Positions 9,294-18,666 of a stretch of DNA of 64,000 bases are shown piece after piece. Origin of the DNA: Glaciimonas sp. GTDB taxonomy: Bacteria > Pseudomonadota > Gammaproteobacteria > Burkholderiales > Burkholderiaceae_D. Each line of letters opens with the position of its first letter. The stretch's first letter is position 1. The stretch is taken from assembly GCA_012927625.1 (NCBI GenBank), contig JABBOV010000004.1, positions 186,001-250,000 of the forward strand, written 5' to 3'. The translations under genes and the position numbers were made by a program. The notes under the pieces were generated by a model. That model ran no database searches and was not told the DNA's origin. It saw nothing but the letters and a program-made list of their open reading frames with translations.

Positions 9294-11606
9294 ATGCATA
9301 ATTTACATTCAGCAACTTCTGGCAGCCTCGCGCCAGCCACCGGCGATGCTGCACTAAAACACGAGAAATTGACAATTGGCGGAATCCGTTGCGCCGCCTG
9401 CGTGCAACTGATCGAGTTCCGGTTGCAACAATTGGCCGGCGTAACTGCTTTCAAGGTCAATATCGCCAGCCACCGCGCCGAAATCACTTGGGATAACCGC
9501 AGCATATCGTTGTCGCGCATCGTCGCGGCTATTTCGGACTTGGGCTATAGCGCATTGCCGGCTGGCTCGCAGGGCTCGTTGGATGAGCGCGAAAAGAAAA
9601 TGGCTTTGTGGCGCCTGTTCGTGGCCGGGTTTGCGATGATGCAGGTGATGATGTATGCATTTCCGGCATATCTGGTTCCGGTGGCTAGCGTGGGTGGCGA
9701 TCTGACGCCGGATATCGACTTGCTGCTGAAACTGGCGAGCCTGGCGATCACGGTGCCGGTGGTGCTGTTCTCCGCCTGGCCATTTTTCCGCGCGGCCTGG
9801 CGTGATCTGCGTAATCGGCATGTCGGCATGGATGTGCCGGTCTCGGTGGGCGTACTGGTAACTTTTTTTGCCAGCATCTGGGCCACTTTTGCCGGCGGCC
9901 CGGTGTATTACGATTCGCTCATCATGTTCGTTTTTCTACTGCTGGCGGCGCGTACCATCGAAGCCAAGGTGCATCTAAAAAGTACCTCGGCCTTGCGCGC
10001 ATTGATTCAGCTAGTGCCGGCGCAGGTCGAAAAACTGATTGACTATCCAAACTCGCGCCAAGTCATTCAGGTTACCGCAGAGTTGCTGTTGGTGGGCGAC
10101 GCCATTCTGGTACCGGCCGGCGCCCACATTCCGGTCGATGGCGTGGTTATCGAAGGTGAGAGCGAGTGCGACGAAGCCCTGATGACCGGCGAATCGCATC
10201 CGGTGCTCAAGTCCCGCGGCAGCAAGTTGATCGGCGGCGCACTCAACCTGATCGGCCCGCTGGTGATGCAGGCCGAACAGGTGGGCGATCAGACCCAGCT
10301 ATCTTCGTTGGTGAAGATGATGGAAGCCGCAGCCAATGAAAAACCGCCGTTGGTGGCGCTGGCCGACCGCCATGCCAGCCGTTTCCTGTTTTTGATCATG
10401 CTGCTGGCTATCGGGTCCGGCATCTTCTGGTGGCAAATCGATCCGTCACGCGCACTGTGGATTGCCGTGACTATCGTCATAGTCACCTGTCCCTGCGCAC
10501 TGTCGCTGGCCACCCCAGGCGTGATGTCGGCTGCAGTCGGACGCCTGGCCAGGAATGGTGTGCTGATCGCGCGCGGCCGGGCGATTGAATCGCTGGCACG
10601 CACCACCCATGTCGTGTTCGACAAGACCGGCACCCTCACCTACGGCCAGTTAAGCCTGCTCGATACGTTGTTGCTGCGACAGGATGCGCTCTGGGACGCA
10701 GCATTCACGCAGGCAACAGCAGCCAGCTTGGCCGCCGGCTCGCTGCACCCGGTGTCGCAGGCGCTGGCAGCGTCGCCTGCTTCAGTAGTGCGAGACGAAC
10801 CGCTCGCGCACACTATCCCAAAGTTTGGCAGCATTACTGAAATTGCCGGTCAGGGACTGCAAGCTAGCGATGGCAACGGCCATGCTTACCGTTTGGGCAG
10901 CGTGCATTTCGTGCAGCAACTGCACCGCCAGCCATTGGAAATTCCCCCCCGATATGCTGGCAAGACCCTGGCTGCCTTCGGTGACAAAAATGGCTGGATT
11001 GCACTATTCGTGATGCAGGATGGATTGCGTCACGAGGCCAGGGACTTGATTACTTTTTTGCTGCAGCAAGGCAAAAAAGTCGTGCTGCTGTCAGGCGACA
11101 GGGCCGATGTGGTGACGCAAGTGGGGCAAGAACTCGGTATTCCAGCGGCGTTCGGGGAACTGGGCCCCGCACAGAAATATGCGGCGATTAGAAAAATTCA
11201 ACAGCAGGGCGGAGTGGTCGCCATGGTGGGCGACGGCATGAACGACGGGCCGGGGCTGTCGCTGGCCGATGTGTCGATTGCGATGGGGCAGGGGGCGCCG
11301 ATTTCTCAAGCCAGAAGCGACGTAATTTTGATTTCAAACCATCTGGGCGATTTGCGACACGCATTCCAGACCGCAACCAAAGCCATGCTGCTGATCCGGC
11401 AGAATCTGGGCTGGGCCCTAATGTATAACGCGATTGCCATTCCTGCTGCAATGTCGGGTGTACTGGCTCCGTGGCATGCCGCCATTGGGATGTCCCTGAG
11501 TTCTCTGGTGGTAGTACTCAATTCGCTACGCATATCGTCTCAAAATACGCAATCGCAGCGCAATTTGAATGGCACAATAACGGCTGTTGCGCGTCATGCG
11601 AGATGA
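9294..11606 (+). CDS. ccoI: Copper-translocating P-type ATPase CcoI (FixI)
   Basis: A 770-residue P1B-type ATPase for cbb3 oxidase maturation; it moves copper across the inner membrane for the CuB centre. Domains in order: HMA domain with CxxC (GIRCAACVQLIE, about residue 28), membrane helices, TGES actuator loop, CPC transmembrane metal site (VTCPCALSLATPG), phosphorylation motif DKTGT, HP motif (SLHPVSQAL), and the hinge GDGMNDGPGL. All catalytic residues are present. The CcoI-typical second cysteine domain lies on the preceding ORF. ccoS and the oxidase genes follow on the same strand. Confidence 0.93.
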   Translation: MHNLHSATSGSLAPATGDAALKHEKLTIGGIRCAACVQLIEFRLQQLAGVTAFKVNIASHRAEITWDNRSISLSRIVAAISDLGYSALPAGSQGSLDEREKKMALWRLFVAGFAMMQVMMYAFPAYLVPVASVGGDLTPDIDLLLKLASLAITVPVVLFSAWPFFRAAWRDLRNRHVGMDVPVSVGVLVTFFASIWATFAGGPVYYDSLIMFVFLLLAARTIEAKVHLKSTSALRALIQLVPAQVEKLIDYPNSRQVIQVTAELLLVGDAILVPAGAHIPVDGVVIEGESECDEALMTGESHPVLKSRGSKLIGGALNLIGPLVMQAEQVGDQTQLSSLVKMMEAAANEKPPLVALADRHASRFLFLIMLLAIGSGIFWWQIDPSRALWIAVTIVIVTCPCALSLATPGVMSAAVGRLARNGVLIARGRAIESLARTTHVVFDKTGTLTYGQLSLLDTLLLRQDALWDAAFTQATAASLAAGSLHPVSQALAASPASVVRDEPLAHTIPKFGSITEIAGQGLQASDGNGHAYRLGSVHFVQQLHRQPLEIPPRYAGKTLAAFGDKNGWIALFVMQDGLRHEARDLITFLLQQGKKVVLLSGDRADVVTQVGQELGIPAAFGELGPAQKYAAIRKIQQQGGVVAMVGDGMNDGPGLSLADVSIAMGQGAPISQARSDVILISNHLGDLRHAFQTATKAMLLIRQNLGWALMYNAIAIPAAMSGVLAPWHAAIGMSLSSLVVVLNSLRISSQNTQSQRNLNGTITAVARHAR

Positions 11607-11686
11607 GTTTTGGCGCTTGTTTCAAATGTTGCGTGTGAGTTTTTGTTCGGACCAAGTATTTTTTTCGACGTGGGTAATTAATTTCT

Positions 11687-11827
11687 ATGGATATACTTTA
11701 TTTACTGATTCCAATGAGCGTCATAGTGGTATTTGCCATCGGCGCGGTGTTCTGGTGGGCCATAAATCATCGTCAGTTCGATGACCTTGATGAAGTATCC
11801 GAACGCATCTTGAACGATCCCGATTAA
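11687..11827 (+). CDS. ccoS: Cbb3-type oxidase assembly protein CcoS
   Basis: A 46-residue protein beginning MDILYLLIPMSVIVVFAIGA: one transmembrane helix followed by FWWAINHRQFDDLDEVSERILNDPD-type sequence, with the conserved WAI...QFDDLE/D signature of CcoS. CcoS is needed to insert haem and copper into CcoN. It follows ccoI by 80 bp and precedes ccoN, as in many rhizobia and betaproteobacteria. No strong ribosome binding site is visible. Confidence 0.92.
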   Translation: MDILYLLIPMSVIVVFAIGAVFWWAINHRQFDDLDEVSERILNDPD

Positions 11828-11999
11828 TGTGTATTTGTTCTTGGTGCAAATGCGCCAAGAATGATAAAAGTATCGCAAAAAAATACTGGCGCATCCATTA
11901 TTCAGTCGGTCGCCTGCCTATTTTTTGCTAATGCGAAAACCTACTACCAGCTTTCCTATTTCAGCGCAACTGGTCGGCGTCTGGGGCGTCCCGGCGAAT

Positions 12000-12013
12000 T
12001 TGATTTAGATCAA
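12000..12013 (+). promoter_or_regulatory. Perfect FNR/ANR/FixK box upstream of ccoN
   Basis: TTGAT-TTAG-ATCAA matches the FNR consensus at every conserved base. Its centre is 78 bp before the ccoN ATG. A weak -10-like TAAAGT (12036-12041) would put transcription start near 12048, with the box at about -41.5, the class II activation position. This predicts low-oxygen induction of ccoNOQP. Confidence 0.85.
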
Positions 12014-12084
12014 CGTTTGATTTTTGCCGAGCACTTAAAGTGGCGTCAGAATTTAACAACTGAGCTTAATAACCGAGCTAAAAC

Positions 12085-13536
12085 ATGAGCCAATCAAAAG
12101 TAGATACCTACAATTATCGTGTGGTGCGCCAGTTTTCCATTATGGCGGTAGTCTGGGGCCTGGTGGGCATGGCGGTGGGCGTGCTAATCGCCGCGCAAAT
12201 GGCATGGCCAGAATTGAATTTCGGGATTCCTTGGTTGAGCTTTGGCCGGTTGCGACCATTACACACCAATACAGTGATTTTTGCGTTTGGCGGTTGCGGC
12301 CTGTTTGCCACTTCATACTATGTCGTGCAGCGTACCTCGAATGTGCGTTTATTCTCCGATAAGCTGGCTGCATTTACTTTTTGGGGCTGGCAACTGGTGA
12401 TTGTGCTGGCAGCCATTTCGCTTCCTATGGGTTATACCCAAAGCAAAGAATATGCTGAATTGGAATGGCCGATTGACATTCTGATTGCCGTGGTCTGGGT
12501 AGTTTATGCAATAGTGTTTTTTGGTACGCTGGCCAAGCGCAAAGTTGCGCATATCTACGTGGCAAACTGGTTTTATGGCGCTTTCATTCTGGCTGTAGCA
12601 TTGTTGCATATCGTCAATTCTGCCGCTATCCCAGTATCTTTTACCAAGTCCTACTCGGCTTATGCCGGCGTGCAGGATGCCATGGTGCAGTGGTGGTACG
12701 GCCATAACGCGGTTGGTTTTTTCCTGACAGCGGGTTTTCTGGGAATGATGTACTACTTCATTCCGAAAGTCGTGGAGCGTCCGATTTACTCATACCGTTT
12801 GTCGGTTGTTCACTTTTGGGCGCTGATTTTCACTTACATGTGGGCGGGTCCGCATCATTTGCATTACACGGCGCTGCCTGACTGGACGCAATCGATCGGC
12901 ATGGTGTTTTCGCTAATTCTGCTGGCACCTTCGTGGGGCGGCATGATTAATGGTGTGATGACCTTGTCCGGTGCCTGGCACAAGTTGCGTAGCGATCCGA
13001 TTCTGCGCTTTTTGATCGTGTCCCTGTCGTTTTATGGCATGTCTACCTTTGAAGGCCCAATGATGGCAATCAAGACGGTCAATGCGCTTTCGCACTATAC
13101 CGATTGGACTATCGGGCACGTACATTCGGGTGCCTTGGGCTGGGTTGGGTTCGTTACCATCGGCAGTCTGTACTACATGATTCCGCGTCTGTTCGGACGT
13201 ACTTCGATGTACAGCAAATCGCTGATCGAGGTGCATTTCTGGGTGGCCACGATTGGCGTGGTGTTGTATATCGCATCGATGTGGATTGCCGGCGTGATGC
13301 AGGGTCTGATGTGGCGCGCTGTCAATGTTGATGGCACCCTTACCTACACTTTTGTTGAGTCGGTCAAGGCTACTTATCCGTATTACATCATTCGATTGTC
13401 CGGTGGAGTGCTCTATCTATCCGGTATGTGCATGATGGCTTACAACGTATACAAAACCATTGCAGGGGTAGCGCCTTCGGAAGCAAAGATTCCGGTATTG
13501 GCACCAATGGCAGGTCATTCGACTGCCAAAGCCTGA
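12085..13536 (+). CDS. ccoN: Cytochrome c oxidase cbb3-type subunit I
   Basis: The 483-residue catalytic subunit of the high-affinity cbb3 terminal oxidase. It has about 12 transmembrane helices and the conserved histidine-rich segments ([42 protein letters not shown]) that ligate haem b, haem b3 and CuB. It reduces oxygen to water with proton pumping at the inner membrane. It opens ccoNOQP, with a perfect FNR box upstream. Confidence 0.97.
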   Translation: MSQSKVDTYNYRVVRQFSIMAVVWGLVGMAVGVLIAAQMAWPELNFGIPWLSFGRLRPLHTNTVIFAFGGCGLFATSYYVVQRTSNVRLFSDKLAAFTFWGWQLVIVLAAISLPMGYTQSKEYAELEWPIDILIAVVWVVYAIVFFGTLAKRKVAHIYVANWFYGAFILAVALLHIVNSAAIPVSFTKSYSAYAGVQDAMVQWWYGHNAVGFFLTAGFLGMMYYFIPKVVERPIYSYRLSVVHFWALIFTYMWAGPHHLHYTALPDWTQSIGMVFSLILLAPSWGGMINGVMTLSGAWHKLRSDPILRFLIVSLSFYGMSTFEGPMMAIKTVNALSHYTDWTIGHVHSGALGWVGFVTIGSLYYMIPRLFGRTSMYSKSLIEVHFWVATIGVVLYIASMWIAGVMQGLMWRAVNVDGTLTYTFVESVKATYPYYIIRLSGGVLYLSGMCMMAYNVYKTIAGVAPSEAKIPVLAPMAGHSTAKA

Positions 13537-13563
13537 ATCAACTGACGCTTTTAGGAGAGAATA

Positions 13564-14181
13564 ATGCATAAATTTACTCATGAAATGATTGAGAAGAATG
13601 TCGGCTTGTTACTGGTGCTGATTCTTCTGGTTCTGAGTGTCGGTGGCCTGGTGGAAATTGTCCCTTTGTTTTTCCAAAATTCCACCACGCAGCCGGTGGC
13701 TGGCTGGAAACCGTATTCGGCGCTGCAATTGTCGGGTCGGGACATTTACCAACGTGAGGGTTGTTATAACTGCCATTCGCAGATGATTCGCCCGTTTCGG
13801 GGCGAAACCGAGCGTTACGGGCATTATTCGGTCGCAGGAGAATCGGTCTATGACCACCCATTTCAGTGGGGTAGCAAACGTACCGGGCCGGACCTGGCCC
13901 GGGTCGGTGCGCGCTATAGCGATAACTGGCACCGTACTCACCTGAACAATCCACGAGATGTCGTCCCGGAATCGAACATGCCCGCTTATCCGTGGCTGTC
14001 CCAGAACATGCTCGATCCGAATGATATTGCGCCAAAAATGCGCGCTTTGCGCAAGGTAGGAGTTCCATACACCGATGTTGAAATTGCACAAGCTGCAGCA
14101 GCAATTGACGGCAAAACAGAGCAGGATGCACTGATTGCCTATTTGCAGATACTCGGTACTGCAATCAAGAACAAGGATTAA
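13564..14181 (+). CDS. ccoO: Cytochrome c oxidase cbb3-type subunit II (mono-haem)
   Basis: The 205-residue membrane-anchored c-type cytochrome of the cbb3 complex. An N-terminal helix (about residues 14-34) anchors a periplasmic domain with one haem site, [12 protein letters not shown], and the distal methionine region [11 protein letters not shown]. It takes electrons from CcoP and passes them to CcoN. ATG is preceded by TTTAGGAGAG, 27 bp after ccoN. Confidence 0.96.
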   Translation: MHKFTHEMIEKNVGLLLVLILLVLSVGGLVEIVPLFFQNSTTQPVAGWKPYSALQLSGRDIYQREGCYNCHSQMIRPFRGETERYGHYSVAGESVYDHPFQWGSKRTGPDLARVGARYSDNWHRTHLNNPRDVVPESNMPAYPWLSQNMLDPNDIAPKMRALRKVGVPYTDVEIAQAAAAIDGKTEQDALIAYLQILGTAIKNKD

Positions 14182-14231
14182 GCGCTGGCCGGGGGAATAA
14201 TGTCTGGGCAAGTCGAGATAGCGAGGGATGT

Positions 14232-14387
14232 ATGAATTTCACATGGATAAGTAGCATTGTTACCGTACTAAGTTTTGTAGCTTTTGTCGGTATTTTATTT
14301 TGGGCTTACAGCCGAAATAATAAAGAACGCTTTGAAGCGCTCGGCAAGTTACCTATTGATAACGATAATGAAACGACAGGAAACTGA
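14232..14387 (+). CDS. ccoQ: Cytochrome c oxidase cbb3-type subunit CcoQ
   Basis: A 51-residue single-helix protein (helix about residues 8-26, SSIVTVLSFVAFVGILFWAY), then a charged cytoplasmic tail. Position between ccoO and ccoP and the WAYS-basic junction identify it as CcoQ, which stabilises the complex. A GAGGGATGT site precedes the ATG. Its TGA lies 2 bp before the ccoP ATG. Confidence 0.9.
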   Translation: MNFTWISSIVTVLSFVAFVGILFWAYSRNNKERFEALGKLPIDNDNETTGN

Positions 14388-14389
14388 TC

Positions 14390-15373
14390 ATGGCAGATTT
14401 TTTTAATCAGGGGTGGAGCATCGGAATCGCCATCGTGGTGGCGCTCAGTATCTTCGGGTGTGGATTGCTGCTATGGTCGCAATCAAAAGTAAAGGTTAAG
14501 CTAGGTCAGGACGGCAAGCCCTTGCCAGCAGAAAGTACCGGGCACGTTTGGGATGGCAATTTGACTGAAAACAATAATCCATTACCGCGTTGGTGGATGG
14601 GTCTGTTTTATCTGACGATAGTATTCAGTGTGGTGTACTTGGTGCTATATCCTGGTATGGGAAGCTGGCAGGGTGCATTCGGCTGGAGCCAGGTGAGTGA
14701 ATATAAAGCGGAAATGGATGCCGGTGAGAAACAATATGGCCCATTATTCGATAAATTTCTTGCAATGGATATTCCGACGGTAGCGAAAGATCCGCAAGCT
14801 AGAGAAATCGGCCAGCGACTTTTCCTCAATTCTTGCTCGCAGTGTCACGGATCGGATGCGCAAGGTAGCAAGGGTTTCCCAAATCTGACCGATAAGGACT
14901 GGTTGTACGGTGGGGATCCGGAAACCATTAGAACCTCCATACTTGAAGGGCGCAATGGATTAATGCCGCCAATGGGCGCGGCAGTGGGGAATGAGGACGA
15001 TGTACGTAATGTTGCCAACTACGTGCAGAGTTTGTCGAACTCCCCGCACGATCCGGTCAGGGCCGCACTGGGCAAGTCCAAGTTCATGGTTTGCGCCGCT
15101 TGTCATGGTGTTGATGGCAAAGGCAACCAGGCGTTGGGATCGGCCAATCTGACTGACAAGATATGGTTATATGGCGGCGACATCAATACCATCATGGAAA
15201 CCATTAATAAAGGTCGCGCCAATCAAATGCCTGCCCACAAAAATATATTGAGTGAAGCAAAAGTGCATTTGCTGACTGCGTATGTCTGGGGGCTCTCAAA
15301 TAACCCACCTTCCAATGGGAAAATTTCCGCTTCAGATGTCAAATCGGTTGGGTTGTTGGCAAATGCCAAATAA
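14390..15373 (+). CDS. ccoP: Cytochrome c oxidase cbb3-type subunit III (di-haem)
   Basis: A 327-residue di-haem cytochrome c. It has two membrane helices (about residues 8-28 and 65-88), so it is the long CcoP type, and two haem sites, CSQCH and CAACH. The WDGNLTENNNPLPRWW stretch between the helices is characteristic of CcoP. It accepts electrons from soluble or membrane cytochromes and feeds CcoO. The AGGAAAC site overlaps the end of ccoQ. Confidence 0.96.
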   Translation: MADFFNQGWSIGIAIVVALSIFGCGLLLWSQSKVKVKLGQDGKPLPAESTGHVWDGNLTENNNPLPRWWMGLFYLTIVFSVVYLVLYPGMGSWQGAFGWSQVSEYKAEMDAGEKQYGPLFDKFLAMDIPTVAKDPQAREIGQRLFLNSCSQCHGSDAQGSKGFPNLTDKDWLYGGDPETIRTSILEGRNGLMPPMGAAVGNEDDVRNVANYVQSLSNSPHDPVRAALGKSKFMVCAACHGVDGKGNQALGSANLTDKIWLYGGDINTIMETINKGRANQMPAHKNILSEAKVHLLTAYVWGLSNNPPSNGKISASDVKSVGLLANAK

Positions 15374-15411
15374 AACAGGATATTTATTTTAGATAGGCAG
15401 TAACGATTTAA

Positions 15412-16824
15412 ATGGAAATTAAGCCACTCAAACAGTACAGCCCCAAGGAAGTTGACCAGTCGCTTTTTGAAACAGGCAAGAAGATTTATCCGCGGGCGCT
15501 GAGCGGCTGGTTCGCGACATGGCGCTGGACTATGGTTTGGTTGACCCAAATCACTTTTTACGGGACTACCTGGCTTACATGGAATAATCGCCAGGCGGTA
15601 CTTTTTGATTTGGTCGCCCGTAAATTTTATATTTTCGGTATGGTCTTCTGGCCGCAGGATTTTATTTATCTGGCCGTTTTATTGGTCATTGCGGCTTTAT
15701 CGTTATTCTTGTTTACGGCCGTGGCGGGCCGTGTTTTTTGCGGGTACGCTTGCCCGCAAACCGTCTACACACAAATTTTCATGTGGATCGAGCGCAAGAT
15801 TGAGGGCGACCGCGCCAAGCGCATGCGCATAGACGATGCAGCAATGTCGCCACGCAAATTTATTCTTAAAACAGCCAAGCATGCCGCTTGGATCGCAGTT
15901 GCACTTTGGACCGGTTTTACGTTTGTCGGTTATTTCACGCCGATTCGCACCTTGGCCGCGGAAGTTGTCAGCTTCGATCTCGGCCCGTGGCAAATATTCT
16001 GGATACTGTTTTACGGCTTTGCAACTTACGGCAATGCAGGTTGGATGCGGGAGCAGGTTTGTAAATACATGTGCCCTTATGCGCGTTTCCAAAGCGCGAT
16101 GTTTGATAAAGACACCTTGACCGTAACTTACGATGGACAGCGCGGCGAACCGCGCGGCTCCCGCAGCAAGCAAGCCGACCTCTCGACACTGAATCTCGGC
16201 TCCTGCATTAATTGCACTTTATGTGTACAAGTATGCCCGACCGGCATTGACATCCGCAATGGCTTGCAATACGAGTGTATTGGTTGCGCCGCTTGTATTG
16301 ACGTCTGCGATCAGGTCATGGACAAGATGCATTACCCACGAGGCTTGATTCGGTATACCACCGAGCATGCGCTGGTGGAAAATCTGAGCAAGCGCGGCAT
16401 CTGGGGCCGCGTCTTGCGCCCGCGCACCTTGATTTACTCGGGGATTCTGGGCTCAATAATATTGATTACTGCTCTGTCACTAGCCATGCGCCTGCCCCTG
16501 AAAGTGGATGTGCTCCGCGACCGCGGCATGCCGCGCATCATGGAAGACGGATCGGTGCATAACGTGTATCGCTTACAGGTGATGAATACGGAAGAGGCTC
16601 CCCACCGATACACGATAGAAGTTGGCGGCATTCCCGGTGCGGAAATAATTTCAGACAACAGCTTTGCTGTCCCGGCGGCGTCCACTACTGCAGTGCCGGT
16701 CCGGGTTAGGGTAGCATTGGGCCAGGGTGAACCTGGCTCCAATAAAATCATCTTTACCGTGCAAGATCATGATGACAAGCGTGTGTCAGTTACGGAAAAA
16801 GCGGTATTTCTGATCCCTCGTTAA
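15412..16824 (+). CDS. ccoG: Cbb3 oxidase accessory protein CcoG (RdxA/FixG)
   Basis: A 470-residue membrane protein with about five helices, the CGYACPQTVYTQIF motif, and two cytosolic 4Fe-4S clusters (CINCTLCVQVCPTG and CIGCAACIDVC). The C-terminal part (after residue 340) is a periplasmic immunoglobulin-like domain. CcoG is a cupric reductase that supplies Cu(I) for cbb3 oxidase assembly. It follows ccoP by 38 bp. Confidence 0.95.
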   Translation: MEIKPLKQYSPKEVDQSLFETGKKIYPRALSGWFATWRWTMVWLTQITFYGTTWLTWNNRQAVLFDLVARKFYIFGMVFWPQDFIYLAVLLVIAALSLFLFTAVAGRVFCGYACPQTVYTQIFMWIERKIEGDRAKRMRIDDAAMSPRKFILKTAKHAAWIAVALWTGFTFVGYFTPIRTLAAEVVSFDLGPWQIFWILFYGFATYGNAGWMREQVCKYMCPYARFQSAMFDKDTLTVTYDGQRGEPRGSRSKQADLSTLNLGSCINCTLCVQVCPTGIDIRNGLQYECIGCAACIDVCDQVMDKMHYPRGLIRYTTEHALVENLSKRGIWGRVLRPRTLIYSGILGSIILITALSLAMRLPLKVDVLRDRGMPRIMEDGSVHNVYRLQVMNTEEAPHRYTIEVGGIPGAEIISDNSFAVPAASTTAVPVRVRVALGQGEPGSNKIIFTVQDHDDKRVSVTEKAVFLIPR

Positions 16825-16833
16825 GGAAACATT

Positions 16834-17388
16834 ATGGAAGCGCGTTTGCACCCTGAACTTCAGCCAGGCAAGGAAAAAGTTGTGCGCTGGTACACAGAAC
16901 CCTGGGTCTGGCTTGTGGTGGGAGGGCCGGCCATCGTCGTTATTGCCGCTATTTATACTGCTTTTCTGGCTTTTAGCGGTAGCGATAAAGTCGTTGCCCA
17001 AGATTATTATAAACAGGGCTTGATGGTCAATACGGATATTCGGCGTGATGCCAATGCCCGAGCCCAAAACATGTCAGGCAATATGGCTTTTGATTCGGTC
17101 ACCGGCCGCATTTCATTTCATGTGAAAAGCGATGCTGCCTTACCGGATACTTTGCAGTTAAGCATTGCTGAGTCCAGTTCACGTTCTGCTGTTAATGAAT
17201 TCATCCGACGCGGCACTTTGGTGCAAACTGGAGCAGGCACTTACCAGTTGACGTACTTGCCGCCATCTGTGCGTAAGCCTGAAGACAGTTTGCTTTGGCA
17301 TGTCAAGATCGAGGCATCTGACTGGCGGCTAACCGGTGATTGGCCCGACCCAATGCACGTCCAGCTACAACTCAAGGCAATCAATTGA
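16834..17388 (+). CDS. ccoH: Cbb3 oxidase assembly protein CcoH (FixH family)
   Basis: A 184-residue protein with one N-terminal helix (about residues 25-50) and a periplasmic domain. The PWVWLVVGGPAIVVIAA and VVAQDYYKQGL sequences are signatures of FixH/CcoH. It is needed for stable cbb3 complex assembly. It follows ccoG by 9 bp with an AAGGAAAC site. Confidence 0.92.
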   Translation: MEARLHPELQPGKEKVVRWYTEPWVWLVVGGPAIVVIAAIYTAFLAFSGSDKVVAQDYYKQGLMVNTDIRRDANARAQNMSGNMAFDSVTGRISFHVKSDAALPDTLQLSIAESSSRSAVNEFIRRGTLVQTGAGTYQLTYLPPSVRKPEDSLLWHVKIEASDWRLTGDWPDPMHVQLQLKAIN

Positions 17389-17413
17389 TTCAGTACAGCA
17401 GAAAGGGTGTAAT

Positions 17414-17671
17414 GTGAAGAGTACCGAGGCGGTTTATCCAGCGGTTGCCGTACGCAGTATCCTGATGGTGGTACTCTGGCCTTCATTCTTGACAGCATGT
17501 GTGGCAAGCGGTTTGCTATTCAGCCTGGTCAATCCAGAGCAGCTGATTCTTTTGGGCAATAGAATTGAATTAAGCAATCTGGGGGTGTACACCATAGGTT
17601 TTTTTGTGTTCTGGTTATTGGGTGCAATCTCTAGCGGCCTGACAGTTTTGTTGTCGAGCACTTCCAAATAA
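17414..17671 (+). CDS. Small two-helix membrane protein in the cbb3 cluster, function unknown
   Basis: An 85-residue protein starting at GTG with an AAAGGGT site 8 bp upstream; no in-frame ATG is suitable. Two hydrophobic helices (about residues 15-38 and 54-78) are separated by a short polar loop. I do not recognise a named family. It sits between ccoH and the TauE/SafE-family gene, on the same strand with 25- and 48-bp gaps, so a role in oxidase maturation is possible but inferred from context only. Confidence 0.65.
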   Translation: MKSTEAVYPAVAVRSILMVVLWPSFLTACVASGLLFSLVNPEQLILLGNRIELSNLGVYTIGFFVFWLLGAISSGLTVLLSSTSK

Positions 17672-17719
17672 TCCGAAGTTTCGCAGGGTACTTTACCCGC
17701 AATCCATGTTTGATCCGAC

Positions 17720-18466
17720 ATGCTTTCCGTTCCATTAGTTATTGCGGCACTATCCGCCGGCCTGCTGGGCGGAGCGCATTGTATAGGCATGTGCGGAGGC
17801 ATCTCAAATTGGTTGGTTTCAACTGGTTCTGCCGGATTTGTCAACCGCAAAGTCATATCAATCAAACTGCAGCAGTCGGATGGGCCGGGTAGTACATGGC
17901 ACATGTTGGCATTGTTGCATGCCGGCCGTATTTGTACTTATGGTGTGCTTGGCGGCATAGTTGGGGCGCTGGGTGCCGCCGGCTTGCTTTTCAAGCCGTA
18001 TCTACCGGTGCAGATGACGATGTTCATGGTCGGCAATCTGGCCCTGATCTGGCTCGGGCTGCGTTTGGTCGGTTACGCGCCGGGATTGACGCTGCTCAAC
18101 CGGTTGGAGCAAAAAATAAAACTGCCGATTCGATTTTCGCTTGCCGCGCAGACGGGGCGCCATCCGTTTTTGACCGGTATGGCATGGGGATGCATGCCTT
18201 GCGGTTTGGTCTACGCCGTCCTGCCATTTTCACTATTATCCGGCGGTACTTTTTCCGGTGCTGTGCTGATGCTGATTTTTGGTTTGGGCGCATTGCCCTA
18301 TTTGCTGTTCGCTCAGGGAATTGGCCAGTGGCTCAATCGGCGTATTTTACCTATCATCTTGCGCGGCAGCGGTGCGGTAGTGTTGATTGGCATCGGCCTG
18401 TTTGGGTTGTGGCATTACGACATGACCGGGATGCCGGCCCTATTTTGCGTGACGCCTATACATTAA
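17720..18466 (+). CDS. TauE/SafE (UreH-like) membrane protein of the cbb3 cluster
   Basis: A 248-residue protein with about six helices. It carries the paired motifs GGAHCIGMCGG (about residues 18-28) and WGCMPCGLVY (about 155-164), found in the cysteine-containing TauE/SafE-like proteins encoded beside ccoGHIS. The cysteines suggest copper or thiol handling in oxidase biogenesis rather than sulfite export; this is inferred from the family and locus. It is the last gene of the rightward block. Confidence 0.8.
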   Translation: MLSVPLVIAALSAGLLGGAHCIGMCGGISNWLVSTGSAGFVNRKVISIKLQQSDGPGSTWHMLALLHAGRICTYGVLGGIVGALGAAGLLFKPYLPVQMTMFMVGNLALIWLGLRLVGYAPGLTLLNRLEQKIKLPIRFSLAAQTGRHPFLTGMAWGCMPCGLVYAVLPFSLLSGGTFSGAVLMLIFGLGALPYLLFAQGIGQWLNRRILPIILRGSGAVVLIGIGLFGLWHYDMTGMPALFCVTPIH

Positions 18467-18572
18467 TTCTGGCGTAGTCGCCAAATTAAGAGGTGCTTCA
18501 TGCACGCTGCTGTGGGAGTTGGTGTAGCTGTTAATCGGCTGTAATACGTACCCAATATCCTATAAAAACGAT

Positions 18573-18643
18573 GGAGTATATAAATATATGCAGTACTTAC
18601 TGCATATATTAATTGGGAATTTAAAAAATACACACTTTAGTAT
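18573..18643 (+). repeat. Dispersed intergenic repeat, copy 3 of 6, with internal palindrome
   Basis: GGAGTAT at offset 0, GCAT at 29, AAAATAC at 52, AGTAT at 66. Inside it, 18583-18610 is a perfect 13-bp inverted repeat (AATATATGCAGTA with its complement, 2-nt centre). It lies between convergent genes. Confidence 0.7.
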
Positions 18644-18666
18644 AATTAATGCCATATGCGTTTGCA

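Noticed and set aside
11828..11898. Weak repeat-like pattern (GTAT and AAAATAC 52 apart) after ccoS
   Set aside because: GCAT and the last block are missing; consistent with chance in AT-rich DNA.
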